Notes: generated by a model from the sequence alone, not told the origin. A stretch of 64,000 bases of DNA from Albidovulum sp. (GCA_028823855.1 JAPPFL010000068.1:108623-172622), one strand, 5' to 3'. Shown: positions 8,419 through 17,971, counted from the stretch's first letter. Numbers and translations are program-made.

Positions 8419-9258
8419 GTTGGCTCGCAATCCCTGTCCTTTTCCGAAGTATGCAACAAGATTCCGGTCCGCCATGCGGATAGGGCGCGAATCCCGATTT
8501 ATTTTTGAAACGTCGTGTCCCGCTTCGCCGGGAGCGGCAGAACCCTTGCTAGCGGCGCAGATGCTAGAGGAACCTGAAAATCTACGGATGCATGCGGTAG
8601 AAGCGGTTCTTTCGCAGCTTCTGATTAGGCGGCGGTCGACCTCCGCTGTCTTTCCATCTGGAGTCCCGTGGATCGAGGTCCATTGCGCGAGGCGGTAGCT
8701 CGGCAGCTTCGCCCTTCGGCTTGCAAGGATAATCAATGCATTTTTCGTCAATTGCTTTGCCTCTTCGAAAGGTCGAATCCAAGTGCGGTCGAGACGCTCA
8801 GGTGCCTGATCGCGGGTCGCGCAGACGACACCGGCAACCCAGCCGGGGAGGCAATGCCCGAAGACGGGCGAACCGGTTTGGAGAAAGGCATGATCCTTGA
8901 GGCGATGAATCGCGATGTGAATCGAAGTGGATATTTAGTGAACGACGCGAATTCGGCTGAACGAAGTGGGGGCCGCGATCGATGCACCGATAAAGTTGTT
9001 GAAAGCCGTCATGTTTCAGGCGTCGCGTCGCCTCTGCTCCTATTCTACGTGCTTGGCCTGCTGCCGCTCCCGGTCGGCCAAAGGATCGTCCCCAACGCGC
9101 TGTCAATCGGAACGAAATTCGATCCGCAAAAGCCAAGAGAGCCAATTTGTCGCATATAGGGCGGCGCAAGGCACGGGGTTCGCAGGATCTTGAGTCTGCG
9201 CTCGAACTATGGAAAAAGCGATTGGAAACAAATTCATGCGGTTTCGCGGGAGGCTTGA
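8419..9258. other. Gene-free stretch before coaBC
   Basis: About 840 bp with only short overlapping open frames on both strands. None shows a recognisable domain or a good ribosome-binding site. A GGGAGG site at 9248-9253 serves the coaBC TTG start. I see no repeat, tRNA or transposase remnant. Confidence 0.5.
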
Positions 9259-10473
9259 TTGCCGGCAGGAAAAAAAGTTCTTCTCGTGATCGGCGGTGGA
9301 ATCGCCGCTTACAAATGCCTTGAACTCATTAGAAGGCTACGCGATTCCGGCGTTTCCGTAAGCGCGGTCATGACGGACGCGGCAAAGGAATTCGTTACGC
9401 CTCTTTCCGTTTCGGCCCTGGCTGGAGAGGAAGCGCGAAGCTCGCTTTTCGAGCATGTAGCTGAAGCCAAGATCGGCCACATCGAGCTTTCGAGGTCGGC
9501 GGATATCGTGGTTGTAGCCCCCGCGACGGCGGACCTTATGGCGAAAATGGCCGGCGGTCACGCCGACGATCTGGCATCGACCCTGCTGTTGGCTACCGAT
9601 AAGCCGGTTCTGCTGGCGCCTGCCATGAATGTTCGCATGTGGGAGCATGCGTCGACCCGACGAAATTTTTCCTTGCTGCTGGAAGACGGCATTAGGTTTG
9701 TGGGCCCCGACGAAGGGGATATGGCTTGCGGGGAATTCGGACCGGGACGAATGGCCGAACCTGAAGACATACTTTCGCATATTTTTCGATTGTTCGAGAA
9801 GCGTTCGCTCGAAGGCAGGCACGCAATCGTAACTTCGGGATCGACGTGGGAATCCATTGATCCGATTCGATATATTGCGAACCGTTCGTCCGGAAGGCAA
9901 GGCACCGCAATCGCGGAAGCGCTTGCGGCCCTAGGTGCCAAAGTTTCCTTCGTTTCGGGTCCTTCCGCCGTCGAACTTCCGAAACGAGCAACCGCGATTC
10001 CGGTGGAGACGGCACTGGAAATGCGCGAAGCCGTACTCGCGGCCCTACCTGCGGACTTGGCGATATTTGCGGCGGCCGTTGCGGATTGGCGAGTTCGCTC
10101 TCCGAGCACTGAAAAAATCAAGAAAGGCAGTCGAACCGCGCCGTGCCTGGAGTTCGAAGAGAATCCCGACATTTTGGCGGAGGTCGCGGGCCTTGCGAAG
10201 GGTCGGCCGTTGCTGGTTATCGGATTCGCAGCGGAAACTGACAATTTAATTCCGAATGCCGCCTCCAAAAGGGCAAGGAAAGGGTGCGATTGGATACTGG
10301 CCAACGATGTCGGCACGGGAACGCGCGTCATGGGCGGAACTCAAAATGAAATCACGCTCATTTCGGCTTGCGAGACCGAGCGGTGGCCCCGCATGAGCAA
10401 AACGGGCGTGGCCGACAAGCTCGCTTCAAAAATCGCGTCGCACTTTGAAAAATTGAATGCGTCCGAATTTTAG
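9259..10473 (+). CDS. coaBC: Bifunctional phosphopantothenoylcysteine decarboxylase / phosphopantothenate-cysteine ligase
   Basis: The 404-aa coenzyme A biosynthesis enzyme has an N-terminal FMN decarboxylase (CoaC) and a C-terminal ligase (CoaB). It starts at TTG 9259 behind GGGAGG. The CoaC part shows VLLVIGGGIAAYKCLELIRRL, the IGHIELSR segment with the catalytic His, VVAPATADLMAKMAGG and the PAMNVRMWEH loop, followed by DMACGEFGPGRMAEP with the active-site Cys. The CoaB half has VTSGSTWESIDPIRYIANRSSGRQG, FAAAVADWRV, KIKKG and VIGFAAET. Length and domain order are standard. It is followed on the same strand by dut, a common arrangement in alphaproteobacteria. Confidence 0.96.
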   Translation: MPAGKKVLLVIGGGIAAYKCLELIRRLRDSGVSVSAVMTDAAKEFVTPLSVSALAGEEARSSLFEHVAEAKIGHIELSRSADIVVVAPATADLMAKMAGGHADDLASTLLLATDKPVLLAPAMNVRMWEHASTRRNFSLLLEDGIRFVGPDEGDMACGEFGPGRMAEPEDILSHIFRLFEKRSLEGRHAIVTSGSTWESIDPIRYIANRSSGRQGTAIAEALAALGAKVSFVSGPSAVELPKRATAIPVETALEMREAVLAALPADLAIFAAAVADWRVRSPSTEKIKKGSRTAPCLEFEENPDILAEVAGLAKGRPLLVIGFAAETDNLIPNAASKRARKGCDWILANDVGTGTRVMGGTQNEITLISACETERWPRMSKTGVADKLASKIASHFEKLNASEF

Positions 10474-10693
10474 TCTGGCCGGCCGGCGAATTTAGCCACA
10501 CGAAATTCATTCTGTTTCAAACGATCCCGATTCTCGAGACTCCGTCAAGACATGGTCCGTAGGCGAGGCGATGCGAAATGAATCCGAGGATCGCGATTGC
10601 GTTCCCGTGAACTCGCGACCGCGAATCGCCGCCCGCCCGTGAACAAGAGCCTGCGTTCTCGCAATCGCCTCGCGGCTGTAGTATTTGCAGGGC

Positions 10694-11161
10694 ATGCGGC
10701 GAATTGTGCGAATCCTGCGAGAACCGGAATGCGACGCAAATGTGCCGCTTCCGCGGCTCTCGACACCCGGTTCCGCCGGCGCGGACGTTTTCGCTAACTT
10801 GCCGCCGAAGTGCCGGTCCTGCGGTCTTTTCTTAGAGCCGATGAGCCGAGTCCTCGTCCCAACCGGGTTCAGGGTCGAAATACCGGCGGGCTACGAGTTG
10901 CAGATCAGGCCGCGCTCGGGCATCGCCCTGAAGCACGGCGTTACGGTCCTTAACTCGCCCGGAACGATCGACAGCGACTATCGCGGTCGCATTGGTGTGC
11001 TGCTGGCGAATTTCGGCGATAAGCCATATTCAATTCGACACGGCGACCGAGTCGCGCAGTTGGTGTTCGCGCGCGTCCTTCCCGTGTCGTTCGCGACAGT
11101 CGATGCATTGGACGCTACAGTTCGCGGCGATGGAGGTTTCGGTTCCACGGGTGCTAATTGA
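10694..11161 (+). CDS. dut: dUTP diphosphatase
   Basis: The roughly 155-aa trimeric dUTPase converts dUTP to dUMP and pyrophosphate. All five motifs are present in order: AGADVFA, PRSGIA, GTIDSDYRGRIGV (with the catalytic Asp), DRVAQLVF and the C-terminal GDGGFGSTG arm. ATG 10694 is chosen; a TTG nine bases upstream is also possible, and neither has a strong ribosome-binding site. The linker CRSCGLFLEP in the middle is slightly longer than usual. The stop overlaps the TTG start of the moeB-like gene by four bases (TTGA), so the two are coupled. Confidence 0.95.
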   Translation: MRRIVRILREPECDANVPLPRLSTPGSAGADVFANLPPKCRSCGLFLEPMSRVLVPTGFRVEIPAGYELQIRPRSGIALKHGVTVLNSPGTIDSDYRGRIGVLLANFGDKPYSIRHGDRVAQLVFARVLPVSFATVDALDATVRGDGGFGSTGAN

Positions 11162-12222
11162 GTCAAATCGACCGTCGACATACGGGAGCCAACGGAATTT
11201 CTCGATCGACGAGCAATCGGCGAATTCTTTTTTCGGTCGGCGCATGCTTCGCACTCTTGCACGGGCCGGAAGCGGCATGGTCGCAAGAACAAGGACAAGA
11301 GGCGTTGCCGGTTGCGGCTTGGGCTGTAGCGTTAGGCGCGATCTTGGTCGCGTTGTGCTACTGGCTCGCTTTGCGGCGACTGCGAAATATTGCCGCTGGG
11401 AGGAGTGAGCATTTGAAGGCCAAGACAGGAAGTTTTTATCCGGAGGAACTTGAACGCTACGCGCGGCATATTTCGCTCCGCGAAATCGGCGGAGCCGGTC
11501 AGCGGAAATTGAAAAATTCTAGCGTGCTCGTCGTAGGAGCAGGAGGTCTAGGAAGCCCGGCATTGCTTTATCTGGCCGCCAGCGGCGTTGGCACGCTGGG
11601 AATCGCCGACGACGACGATGTATCGGTGGCAAATCTCCAGAGGCAGATAATCCATGCAAGCGACAGGCTGGGAACGCCGAAAACTACGAGCGCGGAAATG
11701 TCTATCGGCAGTCTCAACCCATTTGTGAATGTCGAATCGCACAGAGTTCGATTTGCCGAGAGCAATGCTACCGAATTGCTGCGCGGATACGAAATAGTGC
11801 TGGACGGTTCCGATAACTTCGATACGCGCTATCTGGTCAACAAAGCTTGCGCGGACGCCAGGCTGCCGCTCGTTTCGGGAGCGATTGGCCAGTGGGAGGG
11901 GCAGGTCAGCGTTTTCGATCCGGCTCGCGGAGCGCCTTGCTATGCCTGCGTGTTTCCGGAACGCCCTGCTGAAGGACTGGCTCCGTCTTGCGCGGAAGCA
12001 GGCGTGGTAGGAGCGCTTCCAGGAGTCGTGGGAGCGATAATGGCGATGGAGGCGACAAAGTTGATAACGGGCGCCGGAGAATGCCTGACGGGGCGCATGC
12101 TCATCTATGACGCCCTTTGGTGCGAAAGCAGAATCGTCAATGTTGCAAGAGATCCGAATTGCCCGGTCTGCGGCGCCATTGAACCCGTGGTCCGGTCGGC
12201 AGCCCTTGATGCGGCGACTTAA
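11158..12222 (+). CDS. moeB: Membrane-anchored MoeB/ThiF/HesA-family adenylyltransferase
   Basis: The 354-aa E1-like enzyme adenylates the C-terminus of a ubiquitin-like sulfur carrier (MoaD or ThiS) for molybdopterin or thiamine synthesis. The catalytic domain starts near residue 93 with YPEELERYARHISL. It has the nucleotide loop VVGAGGLGSPALLYLAASG (about 125-143), NLQRQIIH with the Arg finger, DGSDNFDTRYLVN, two zinc-binding pairs (CYAC and CPVC), and SCAEAGVVGALPG. The first 80 residues are extra: a signal-like hydrophobic run (about 22-41) and a clear transmembrane helix (about 51-72). The catalytic domain would be held at the cytoplasmic face. The start is TTG 11158, overlapping dut. 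It shares a TTAA with the convergent dehydrogenase stop. MoeB fits best, given the molybdoenzyme in this window; ThiF cannot be ruled out. Confidence 0.85.
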   Translation: MSQIDRRHTGANGISRSTSNRRILFSVGACFALLHGPEAAWSQEQGQEALPVAAWAVALGAILVALCYWLALRRLRNIAAGRSEHLKAKTGSFYPEELERYARHISLREIGGAGQRKLKNSSVLVVGAGGLGSPALLYLAASGVGTLGIADDDDVSVANLQRQIIHASDRLGTPKTTSAEMSIGSLNPFVNVESHRVRFAESNATELLRGYEIVLDGSDNFDTRYLVNKACADARLPLVSGAIGQWEGQVSVFDPARGAPCYACVFPERPAEGLAPSCAEAGVVGALPGVVGAIMAMEATKLITGAGECLTGRMLIYDALWCESRIVNVARDPNCPVCGAIEPVVRSAALDAAT

Positions 12223-13205
12223 GTCATTCCCGGAACGAAAAGATCGGGAGGGCGATGGCCGTCTGCGAAGGTTTTAATGTTGATAATGACTTTTTCCCCC
12301 ATCTCGACTCGCCCCTCATGCGTTGCCGAGCACATGTGCGGCAACAGAACGACATTGTTGAGCTTTCGGAGCCTAGGATTTATGTCGTGCCCGCGCTCGA
12401 ATACGTCGAGGCCCGCTCCAGCTATCACGCCCGATCTAAGGGCGCGCGTCAGCGCATTTTGGTCGATAACCTCGCCTCGTGAGGAATTGACGATAATCGC
12501 CTCAGGTTTCATCAGCGCCAATCGCCGGGAATTGATAAGGTGAAACGTTGACGGCGTATACGGGCAATTGACGGAGATAATGTCCATGCGGCTAACCATT
12601 TGGTCAAGATTTTCCCAGTAGGTCGCGCCTAGTTCGAGCTCCCGGTCCGGGTGGACTCTCTTGCGATTATGGTAGTGAATCTGCATCCCGAACGCATTTG
12701 CGCGTCGCGCAACTGCGGAGCCGATTCTACCCATGCCAAGGATGCCTAGACGCTTCCCTCCGACGCGCCCGCCCATGAGGGCGGTGGGCGACCAGCCTTC
12801 CCATTCGCCGGACTCCATCAGCCGCAGTCCCTCCTTGAGTCTACGGATGACGGCGAGAATCAGGCACAGCGTCATATCGGCCGTATCTTCGGTTAGTACG
12901 CCCGGCGTGTTCGAAACCAGTATCCCGCGCTGGCGGGCAGTATTCAGGTCGATATGGTCCACTCCCGCACCGAAATTCGCAATTAGTTTGAGCCGGTCGC
13001 TTGCGCGCGCCAGCAGGGATTGTCCAATCGAGTCGGTTATCGTCGGAACAAGTACGTCGCAACGCTGAATCGCCTCCGCTAGCGAATGCTTGTCCATGGG
13101 GGAGTCCGATTCGTTGAGTTCGACATCGAACAATTCCTTCATGCGCGATTCGACTTCCGCGGGAAGCTTTCGAGTTACTATTACGCTTAGCTTTGGCTTT
13201 GGCAT
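12219..13205 (-). CDS. D-2-hydroxyacid dehydrogenase, probable glyoxylate/hydroxypyruvate reductase
   Basis: The roughly 328-aa NAD(P)-dependent enzyme shows the GLGILGMGRIGSAVA-type Rossmann motif (here RLGILGMGRIGSAVARR), VNCPYTPSTFHLI, and the catalytic Arg in VNSSRGEVID. The Glu lies in FERGHDINP and the His in LLPHMCSAT. This residue set matches glyoxylate reductases of the GyaR group, and the gene is commonly followed by an SH3-domain gene in alphaproteobacteria, as here (divergent). ATG 13205 with GGGA upstream is chosen over ATG 13223. Substrate assignment within the family is inferred. Its TAA stop overlaps the moeB stop on the other strand. Confidence 0.88.
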   Translation of the reverse strand: MPKPKLSVIVTRKLPAEVESRMKELFDVELNESDSPMDKHSLAEAIQRCDVLVPTITDSIGQSLLARASDRLKLIANFGAGVDHIDLNTARQRGILVSNTPGVLTEDTADMTLCLILAVIRRLKEGLRLMESGEWEGWSPTALMGGRVGGKRLGILGMGRIGSAVARRANAFGMQIHYHNRKRVHPDRELELGATYWENLDQMVSRMDIISVNCPYTPSTFHLINSRRLALMKPEAIIVNSSRGEVIDQNALTRALRSGVIAGAGLDVFERGHDINPRLRKLNNVVLLPHMCSATHEGRVEMGEKVIINIKTFADGHRPPDLFVPGMT

Positions 13206-13303
13206 GCTTGGATTCCCGTTCATCGCAAGTCTTGCGAAGACAAGTTCAATTAGTTAGCAGAACTTTAACAGCGGAATTTATTGGCAAACGCGGGTAGTTT
13301 GCA

Positions 13304-13876
13304 ATGCGGAGGGCGAAAAAGAAGATTATCCGGGCTTTCGCTGTTCTCGCGGTAGCGGCATCGGCATTCGCGCTGGAGCAGTCGACTGCGGCGGCTGAAG
13401 ACTGCCCGCGCAGCGAAAATGTCGCGAATTCTGTCGATGTCGCCGAAAGCTTCGGACCGGTAACTAACTTGCCTGTGCCTCGCTACGTGTCGATGAAGGC
13501 AAGCAGCGGCCGCGTGCGAGTCGGTCCTAGCCGGTCCTATAGGGTGCTGCAGAAATTCGTGGTCAGAGGCGTGCCGCTGCGAATCGTCGGCGAATACGAC
13601 CAGTGGAGGCGCGTCCAGGCGTGGGACGGCACTGGAGGATGGATGCACAAATCCCTTCTCACGGGAATTCGCACGGTAATCGTCATGGTCGACCAAACGC
13701 CGATGCGGCAACTGCCGGAATCGGATTCTCGGATCAAAGCCGTTTCCGAGAAGGGCGTTATCGGCCAGCTCGGAAAATGCAATCCCGACTGGTGCATCGT
13801 AAGCGCCGGCGACTTTAGCGGCTGGATGATGAAATCCTGCCTTTGGGGAATCGACGCCGAAGAAATCCGGGATTGA
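13304..13876 (+). CDS. Secreted bacterial SH3-domain protein
   Basis: The 190-aa protein has a Lys/Arg-rich start and a hydrophobic signal peptide ending near AAAEDC (about residue 33). Two SH3-like repeats follow, the first with KASSGRVRVGPSRSYRVL and GTGGWMHKSLL, the second with MRQLPESDSRIKAVSEKGV and FSGWMMKSCLWG. This is the SH3_4-type layout often called an SH3 domain protein in alphaproteobacteria. It is presumably periplasmic, binding peptidoglycan or envelope protein, but no enzyme motif is visible. It is divergent from the hydroxyacid dehydrogenase, a conserved neighbourhood as I recall it. Confidence 0.85.
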   Translation: MRRAKKKIIRAFAVLAVAASAFALEQSTAAAEDCPRSENVANSVDVAESFGPVTNLPVPRYVSMKASSGRVRVGPSRSYRVLQKFVVRGVPLRIVGEYDQWRRVQAWDGTGGWMHKSLLTGIRTVIVMVDQTPMRQLPESDSRIKAVSEKGVIGQLGKCNPDWCIVSAGDFSGWMMKSCLWGIDAEEIRD

Positions 13877-14117
13877 AACCGGTGAACGGGATCTGGACGC
13901 GAAAGAGGACTCGAAAATATTCGCTCTGGGCGGCGGCGACGGCCGAATTCGTCCGTCTCGGCGATTTTAGGAGTTCGAGCGGTTGGAACCGCGCATTGAT
14001 TTGGTAAGATGCTCGTACGTTTCGCGACCCTTTCGGCATGAATATAGTATAGATCCCCGGTAGCGAGCGCAGATACTTGCCTTGCGGCGAATCGCGACCG
14101 CCAAGAACTGGAGAGCC

Positions 14118-14513
14118 GTGACACGATTCAACGCGAAAAGCGCTATTTTATTGGTCGCGGCGCTGCTTTGGCTGCCTGCAGGCATCGCGTTAAGCGGAGT
14201 GATCAGGGGATTCTCGTTACCGGCGGATCCAGAAATTTGGATATCTCTGATTCCAGCGGCGCCCGCCGGTTTGCCCCTCGCCATCGCGTGCCGTTTAATT
14301 CACCGGCAGAACATGCCGGGGCTGGCGTGGGCGAATTTCGTCATTCTGGCGCCAGTTTCCGCGTTTGTCGCATTGTTCGCGGGGTTGCTGGGACCGATCG
14401 GCATAATTCTAGGTGCCGTTGTCGTCAGCTTGCCGGCATTTGGCTCATTCGGTTTTGCATATTGGAAGACAAAACGGTCCGCGAGCCATAAGCGTTCCGG
14501 CCAGATGCGCTAG
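14118..14513 (+). CDS. Small integral membrane protein of unknown function
   Basis: The roughly 131-aa protein has about four hydrophobic segments: SAILLVAALLWLPAGIALSG, the WISLIPAAPAGLPLAIA stretch, a run around FVILAPVSAFVALFAG, and a final LGPIGIILGAVVVSLPAF. It ends in a basic tail. GTG 14118 with GGAG four bases upstream is chosen; a TTG at 14082 is an alternative. I do not recognise a family and see no catalytic motif. The even run of membrane segments on a clean open frame argues that it is real. Confidence 0.6.
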   Translation: MTRFNAKSAILLVAALLWLPAGIALSGVIRGFSLPADPEIWISLIPAAPAGLPLAIACRLIHRQNMPGLAWANFVILAPVSAFVALFAGLLGPIGIILGAVVVSLPAFGSFGFAYWKTKRSASHKRSGQMR

Positions 14514-14745
14514 TTCGATTTCGGGCTGCGGAATTGCCGCGTGGAATTTCGCGAATGAAATTGCTTGGCTGGATCCGCAATGCGTTCCCTGGCCGACAGG
14601 ACTGCCGTAGCTCGACTTTAGAGAAACTGACTATTTTCCGAAGAAAATTATTCGTGTCGCAAACCAGGGCAGCAATGTCGATTGATTGACATTCGATGCC
14701 GTGTCGTCGCTTAGTTTCGGACCTTCAATTCCGGGAGATGTTCAA

Positions 14746-17238
14746 ATGGAGAGATTTGCCAGAGCATTGGTTGTCGGCGGCGGCGCGGTAGGCGTGTCAA
14801 TTGCCTACCATTTGGCACGAGCGGGATGGACGGAAATAGTATTGCTGGAACGGGACGAGCTAACGTCGGGTTCGACGTGGCATGCGGCCGGGCTACTGCC
14901 GCTGTTCAACATGAGCTACGCAACTAGCCATATACACGATTACTCCGTCAAATTTTACAAGGAACTCGCAGAGGAAACAGGCATGGACACGGGTTTCCGC
15001 GTCGTGGGCAATCTTCGAATGGCGCAGACTCGCGACCGAATGGACGAATACATGCTCTATGCTTCGACTGCGGAAACAGTGGGCATTCCCTACGAATGGC
15101 TAAGCAGCGGCGACATCAAAAATCGATATCCGCTCGTTCGGACGGAAGATCTGGTCGGCGCGATCTATCACCCTACTGACGGATACATCAACCCTGCCGA
15201 CGTAACCCAGGCCATGGCGAAAGGTGCACGGCGGCGCGGCGTTAAAATATACCGAATGTCTCAAGTCGATTCCTTTGACCGGAACGGATCGGAATGGGTC
15301 GTTCGAGGCTCCAAGATGCAAGAAAGGGGCGGCAACCTTGTCGAAAGCGGCGAAGAATTCGAAATACGGGCGGAGCATGTCGTTTGCTCGACGGGAAATC
15401 ATGCCCAGCGCACGGCAAAGTTGCTGGGAATCAAGATGCCGGCGGTGCCCGTCGAGCACCAATATATCGTAACGGAACCGGATCAGGCCCTCGCGAAATG
15501 GAGGGAAGAAAACTCCGAGCACCCCGTGCTTAGGGATGCCGATGCGAAGTGGTACGTGCGCGAAGAAAGAGGCGGCTGGATTCTCGGCCCATACGAGAAA
15601 GGCGCGCCGGCAAGATTCTCGCATGGCGTTCCGGACTCTTTCCGCGCGGACCTGTTCGAATTGGACATTGACCGTATCGAGAAAGAATACGTTTCGATGA
15701 TCTACCGGATACCGTCAACTGAAGAACTCGGCCTAAAGGACGATTTCAACGGGCCGATTTGCTATACACCCGACGGAAACCCGCTGGTCGGACCGGCTCC
15801 GGGACTTCGAAACATGTGGCTTGCGGAAGGCTTTTCATTCGGAATCACGGCGGCGGGCGGCATCGGCTACTATCTCGCGCAAAGCATGGTTGAGGGCGAA
15901 GCGGAGATCGACATGGTTTCCCTTGATCCCAAACGGTACGGCGACTGGATGACGAGCGAATACGCTTGCCGCAAAAATGAAGAATGCTACGAACATGTCT
16001 ATATTTTGCATCACCCGGACGAAGAACGTGGCGCCTGTCGGCCACTTAGGACTGCGCCCTGCTACGACAGGCTAAGAGCCAGGGGAGCGCAGTTCGGCCA
16101 AGTCAATGGTTGGGAGCGACCGAACTACTTCGCCCCCCATGGATTCAGCGATTTGGAATCCCGTTCATTTCGCCGAGGCGGATGGTGGCAGTACGCTCGC
16201 GAGGAGGCGGAATCCGTTCGCAGCGGCGTTTCGCTTCTCGACGCAACAGCCTTTGCCAAGCACGCCGTCCGAGGCAGCGGCGCATCGCGCTTTCTCGATT
16301 GGTACACCTGCAACCGGCTTCCCGGGGTCGGCAGGGTCAATCTCACCTACGCGCTTACTTCTTCCGGTACCACGCGAACGGAATTCACGATCGCGCGGCT
16401 CGACGAAGACGAATTCTACCTGGTTTCCGCAGGCGCGTGGGCGGCCTATGACGGAGACTACCTTCGCAAGGCGGCCGAAGAAAAAGAGCCGGAATTCGGT
16501 CGAATCGAAATCCACGACGTAACCAGCCAATGGGGCGTATTTGCGATCGCCGGACCAAAAACGAGGCAAGTTCTGGCTAAACTTGCCGGATCTCCTGATT
16601 CTTCCTCGGTTCTTTCGAACAGGAGTTTCCCATGGCTGGCGGCGCAAGAATTGGAGTTGGGAATGTGTCCTGTTCGAGCGCTGAGAGTTTCCTACACGGG
16701 ATCGCTGGGCTGGGAGCTTCATCATCCGATCGAAATGCAGAACTATCTTTTTGATCGCATTGAATCTGCGGGAGAGAGCGAAGGCCTCAAATTTTTCGGA
16801 GCGAGGGCTCAAAACTGGCTGCGGCAAGAGAAAAGCTATCGCGCGTTTGGAACGGAACTGGGCCGCGACGCGACGCCGCTGGAGGGAGGGCTAAATAGGT
16901 TCGTCGATTTCGGCAAAGATTTCTTTGGCAAGGAAGCGATGCGGGAGACGGGTATCCGGTCTAGTTGCGTAACGCTGCTGATCGATGGACCGGACTTCGC
17001 CGATCCTTGGGGACGCGAAGTTCTCTTGAGCGACGGGAATCGTGTCGGCAGGCTTACGTCGGGTGGGTATTCCGTTCACTTCAAGAAATCGATTGGCATG
17101 GGATACGTAAGTCCGGAGTTCGCGGAAGAAGGGCGGACTCTAAAATTGAAAATGTTTGACCAGCTGTTCGACGCCGTTGTGGTCGACGACAGCCCCTACG
17201 ATCCTGCGAACGAAGTCGTGCGCAAGGACGCGCAGTGA
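14746..17238 (+). CDS. FAD-dependent oxidoreductase with GcvT domain (dimethylglycine/sarcosine dehydrogenase family)
   Basis: The roughly 830-aa two-part flavoenzyme has an N-terminal DAO-type FAD domain: ALVVGGGAVGVSIAYHLARAG, then GSTWHAAGLLP. The His in that motif is the residue covalently linked to FAD in dimethylglycine and sarcosine dehydrogenases. Also seen are STGNHAQRTAKLLG and the GPICYTPDGNPLVGP and GFSFGITAAGG blocks. From about residue 440 a GcvT-like aminomethyltransferase/folate-binding region follows, with VRGSGASRFLDWYTCN, YTGSLGWELHHP and GYVSPEF. Such enzymes oxidatively demethylate N-methylglycines and pass formaldehyde to tetrahydrofolate. ATG 14746 with GGGAG upstream gives the canonical N-terminus. 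The exact substrate is not visible; no adjacent operon partner supports one. Confidence 0.88.
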   Translation: MERFARALVVGGGAVGVSIAYHLARAGWTEIVLLERDELTSGSTWHAAGLLPLFNMSYATSHIHDYSVKFYKELAEETGMDTGFRVVGNLRMAQTRDRMDEYMLYASTAETVGIPYEWLSSGDIKNRYPLVRTEDLVGAIYHPTDGYINPADVTQAMAKGARRRGVKIYRMSQVDSFDRNGSEWVVRGSKMQERGGNLVESGEEFEIRAEHVVCSTGNHAQRTAKLLGIKMPAVPVEHQYIVTEPDQALAKWREENSEHPVLRDADAKWYVREERGGWILGPYEKGAPARFSHGVPDSFRADLFELDIDRIEKEYVSMIYRIPSTEELGLKDDFNGPICYTPDGNPLVGPAPGLRNMWLAEGFSFGITAAGGIGYYLAQSMVEGEAEIDMVSLDPKRYGDWMTSEYACRKNEECYEHVYILHHPDEERGACRPLRTAPCYDRLRARGAQFGQVNGWERPNYFAPHGFSDLESRSFRRGGWWQYAREEAESVRSGVSLLDATAFAKHAVRGSGASRFLDWYTCNRLPGVGRVNLTYALTSSGTTRTEFTIARLDEDEFYLVSAGAWAAYDGDYLRKAAEEKEPEFGRIEIHDVTSQWGVFAIAGPKTRQVLAKLAGSPDSSSVLSNRSFPWLAAQELELGMCPVRALRVSYTGSLGWELHHPIEMQNYLFDRIESAGESEGLKFFGARAQNWLRQEKSYRAFGTELGRDATPLEGGLNRFVDFGKDFFGKEAMRETGIRSSCVTLLIDGPDFADPWGREVLLSDGNRVGRLTSGGYSVHFKKSIGMGYVSPEFAEEGRTLKLKMFDQLFDAVVVDDSPYDPANEVVRKDAQ

Positions 17239-17281
17239 TTCCCTTCAAGTTCTACAAATGCCGTCCGATTTGCCATGTGCA

Positions 17282-17971
17282 TCACGCGCGGTTCGCAATC
17301 GAGGGAATTTCGGAAAGATCGTCGACGATTTTGTTCGGCTTCCATGGCAGATTATCGACCGGCTCTCCCGATCGATTCACCCAAATCGAATAGAAGCCGA
17401 AATGCGCGGCAGAGGACGCATCCCATCCGTTCGACGAGGCGAACAGAACCTCAGAGGGCTTGCCTCCAAATCTCCGGCCAACCAAATCATAAACGTATCT
17501 ATTTGGTTTGAAAACGCCGACGCTTTCAACGCTCAGTACCGCGTCCAGTAGAGATTCAATGCCTGCCGCCTTTACCGCGCTGTCCAGCATGCTCGGAGAA
17601 CCGTTCGACAATATGGCAGTCGATTTTCCCGAAGCGCGAAGCCGAGACAGAGTTGCCGGAACCTCAGGATACGCCGCCAGTTCTCGGTAAAGAGCAAGAA
17701 GTCTTTCGCGAAGATTGGCGTTGCCGTCCAAGCCGTTGTTCTTCAGCGCCCAATCGAGTCCGTCGCTGGTAACCGTCCAGAAGTCGGCGTGCTCGCCCAC
17801 AATCGCGCGAATCCAGGAATACTGCAACTGCTTGAGTCTCCATTCGTTCGCGACCTTTTCCCAGGAGTTCGCAATAGCCAGCATGTCCGGTTCACTCGCC
17901 GCCTCGCGAGCGGCCGCCGCGACATCGAATAAAGTGCCGTAGGCGTCGAACACGCAAATTTTAGCGGCCAT
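17282..17971 (-). CDS. Haloacid dehalogenase, type II ((S)-2-haloacid dehalogenase family)
   Basis: The roughly 229-aa HAD hydrolase begins AAKICVFDAYGTLFD with the nucleophile Asp near residue 9. It has the RLKQLQYSWIR segment, LSNGSPSML (motif II), KPNRYVYDL with the motif III Lys, and SSNGWDASSAAHFGF containing the Asn/Asp pair typical of L-2-haloacid dehalogenases. It would hydrolyse short 2-haloacids to 2-hydroxyacids. ATG 17971 is chosen; a start at 18001 adds ten unrelated residues. It is convergent with the dimethylglycine-dehydrogenase-like gene, 43 bp away. Family assignment is secure; the physiological substrate may not be halogenated. Confidence 0.9.
   Translation of the reverse strand: MAAKICVFDAYGTLFDVAAAAREAASEPDMLAIANSWEKVANEWRLKQLQYSWIRAIVGEHADFWTVTSDGLDWALKNNGLDGNANLRERLLALYRELAAYPEVPATLSRLRASGKSTAILSNGSPSMLDSAVKAAGIESLLDAVLSVESVGVFKPNRYVYDLVGRRFGGKPSEVLFASSNGWDASSAAHFGFYSIWVNRSGEPVDNLPWKPNKIVDDLSEIPSIANRA

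Noticed and set aside
8411..9159. Plus-strand frames 8411-8698 and 8668-9159 as genes
   Set aside because: They overlap each other, lack ribosome-binding sites and show no protein-like motif.
9558..10331. 257-codon minus-strand open frame inside coaBC
   Set aside because: Antisense shadow of a well-identified gene; Ser/Arg/Ala-rich product without motifs.
13537..14124. 195-codon minus-strand open frame over the SH3 gene
   Set aside because: Antisense to a signal-peptide-bearing SH3 protein; no motif.
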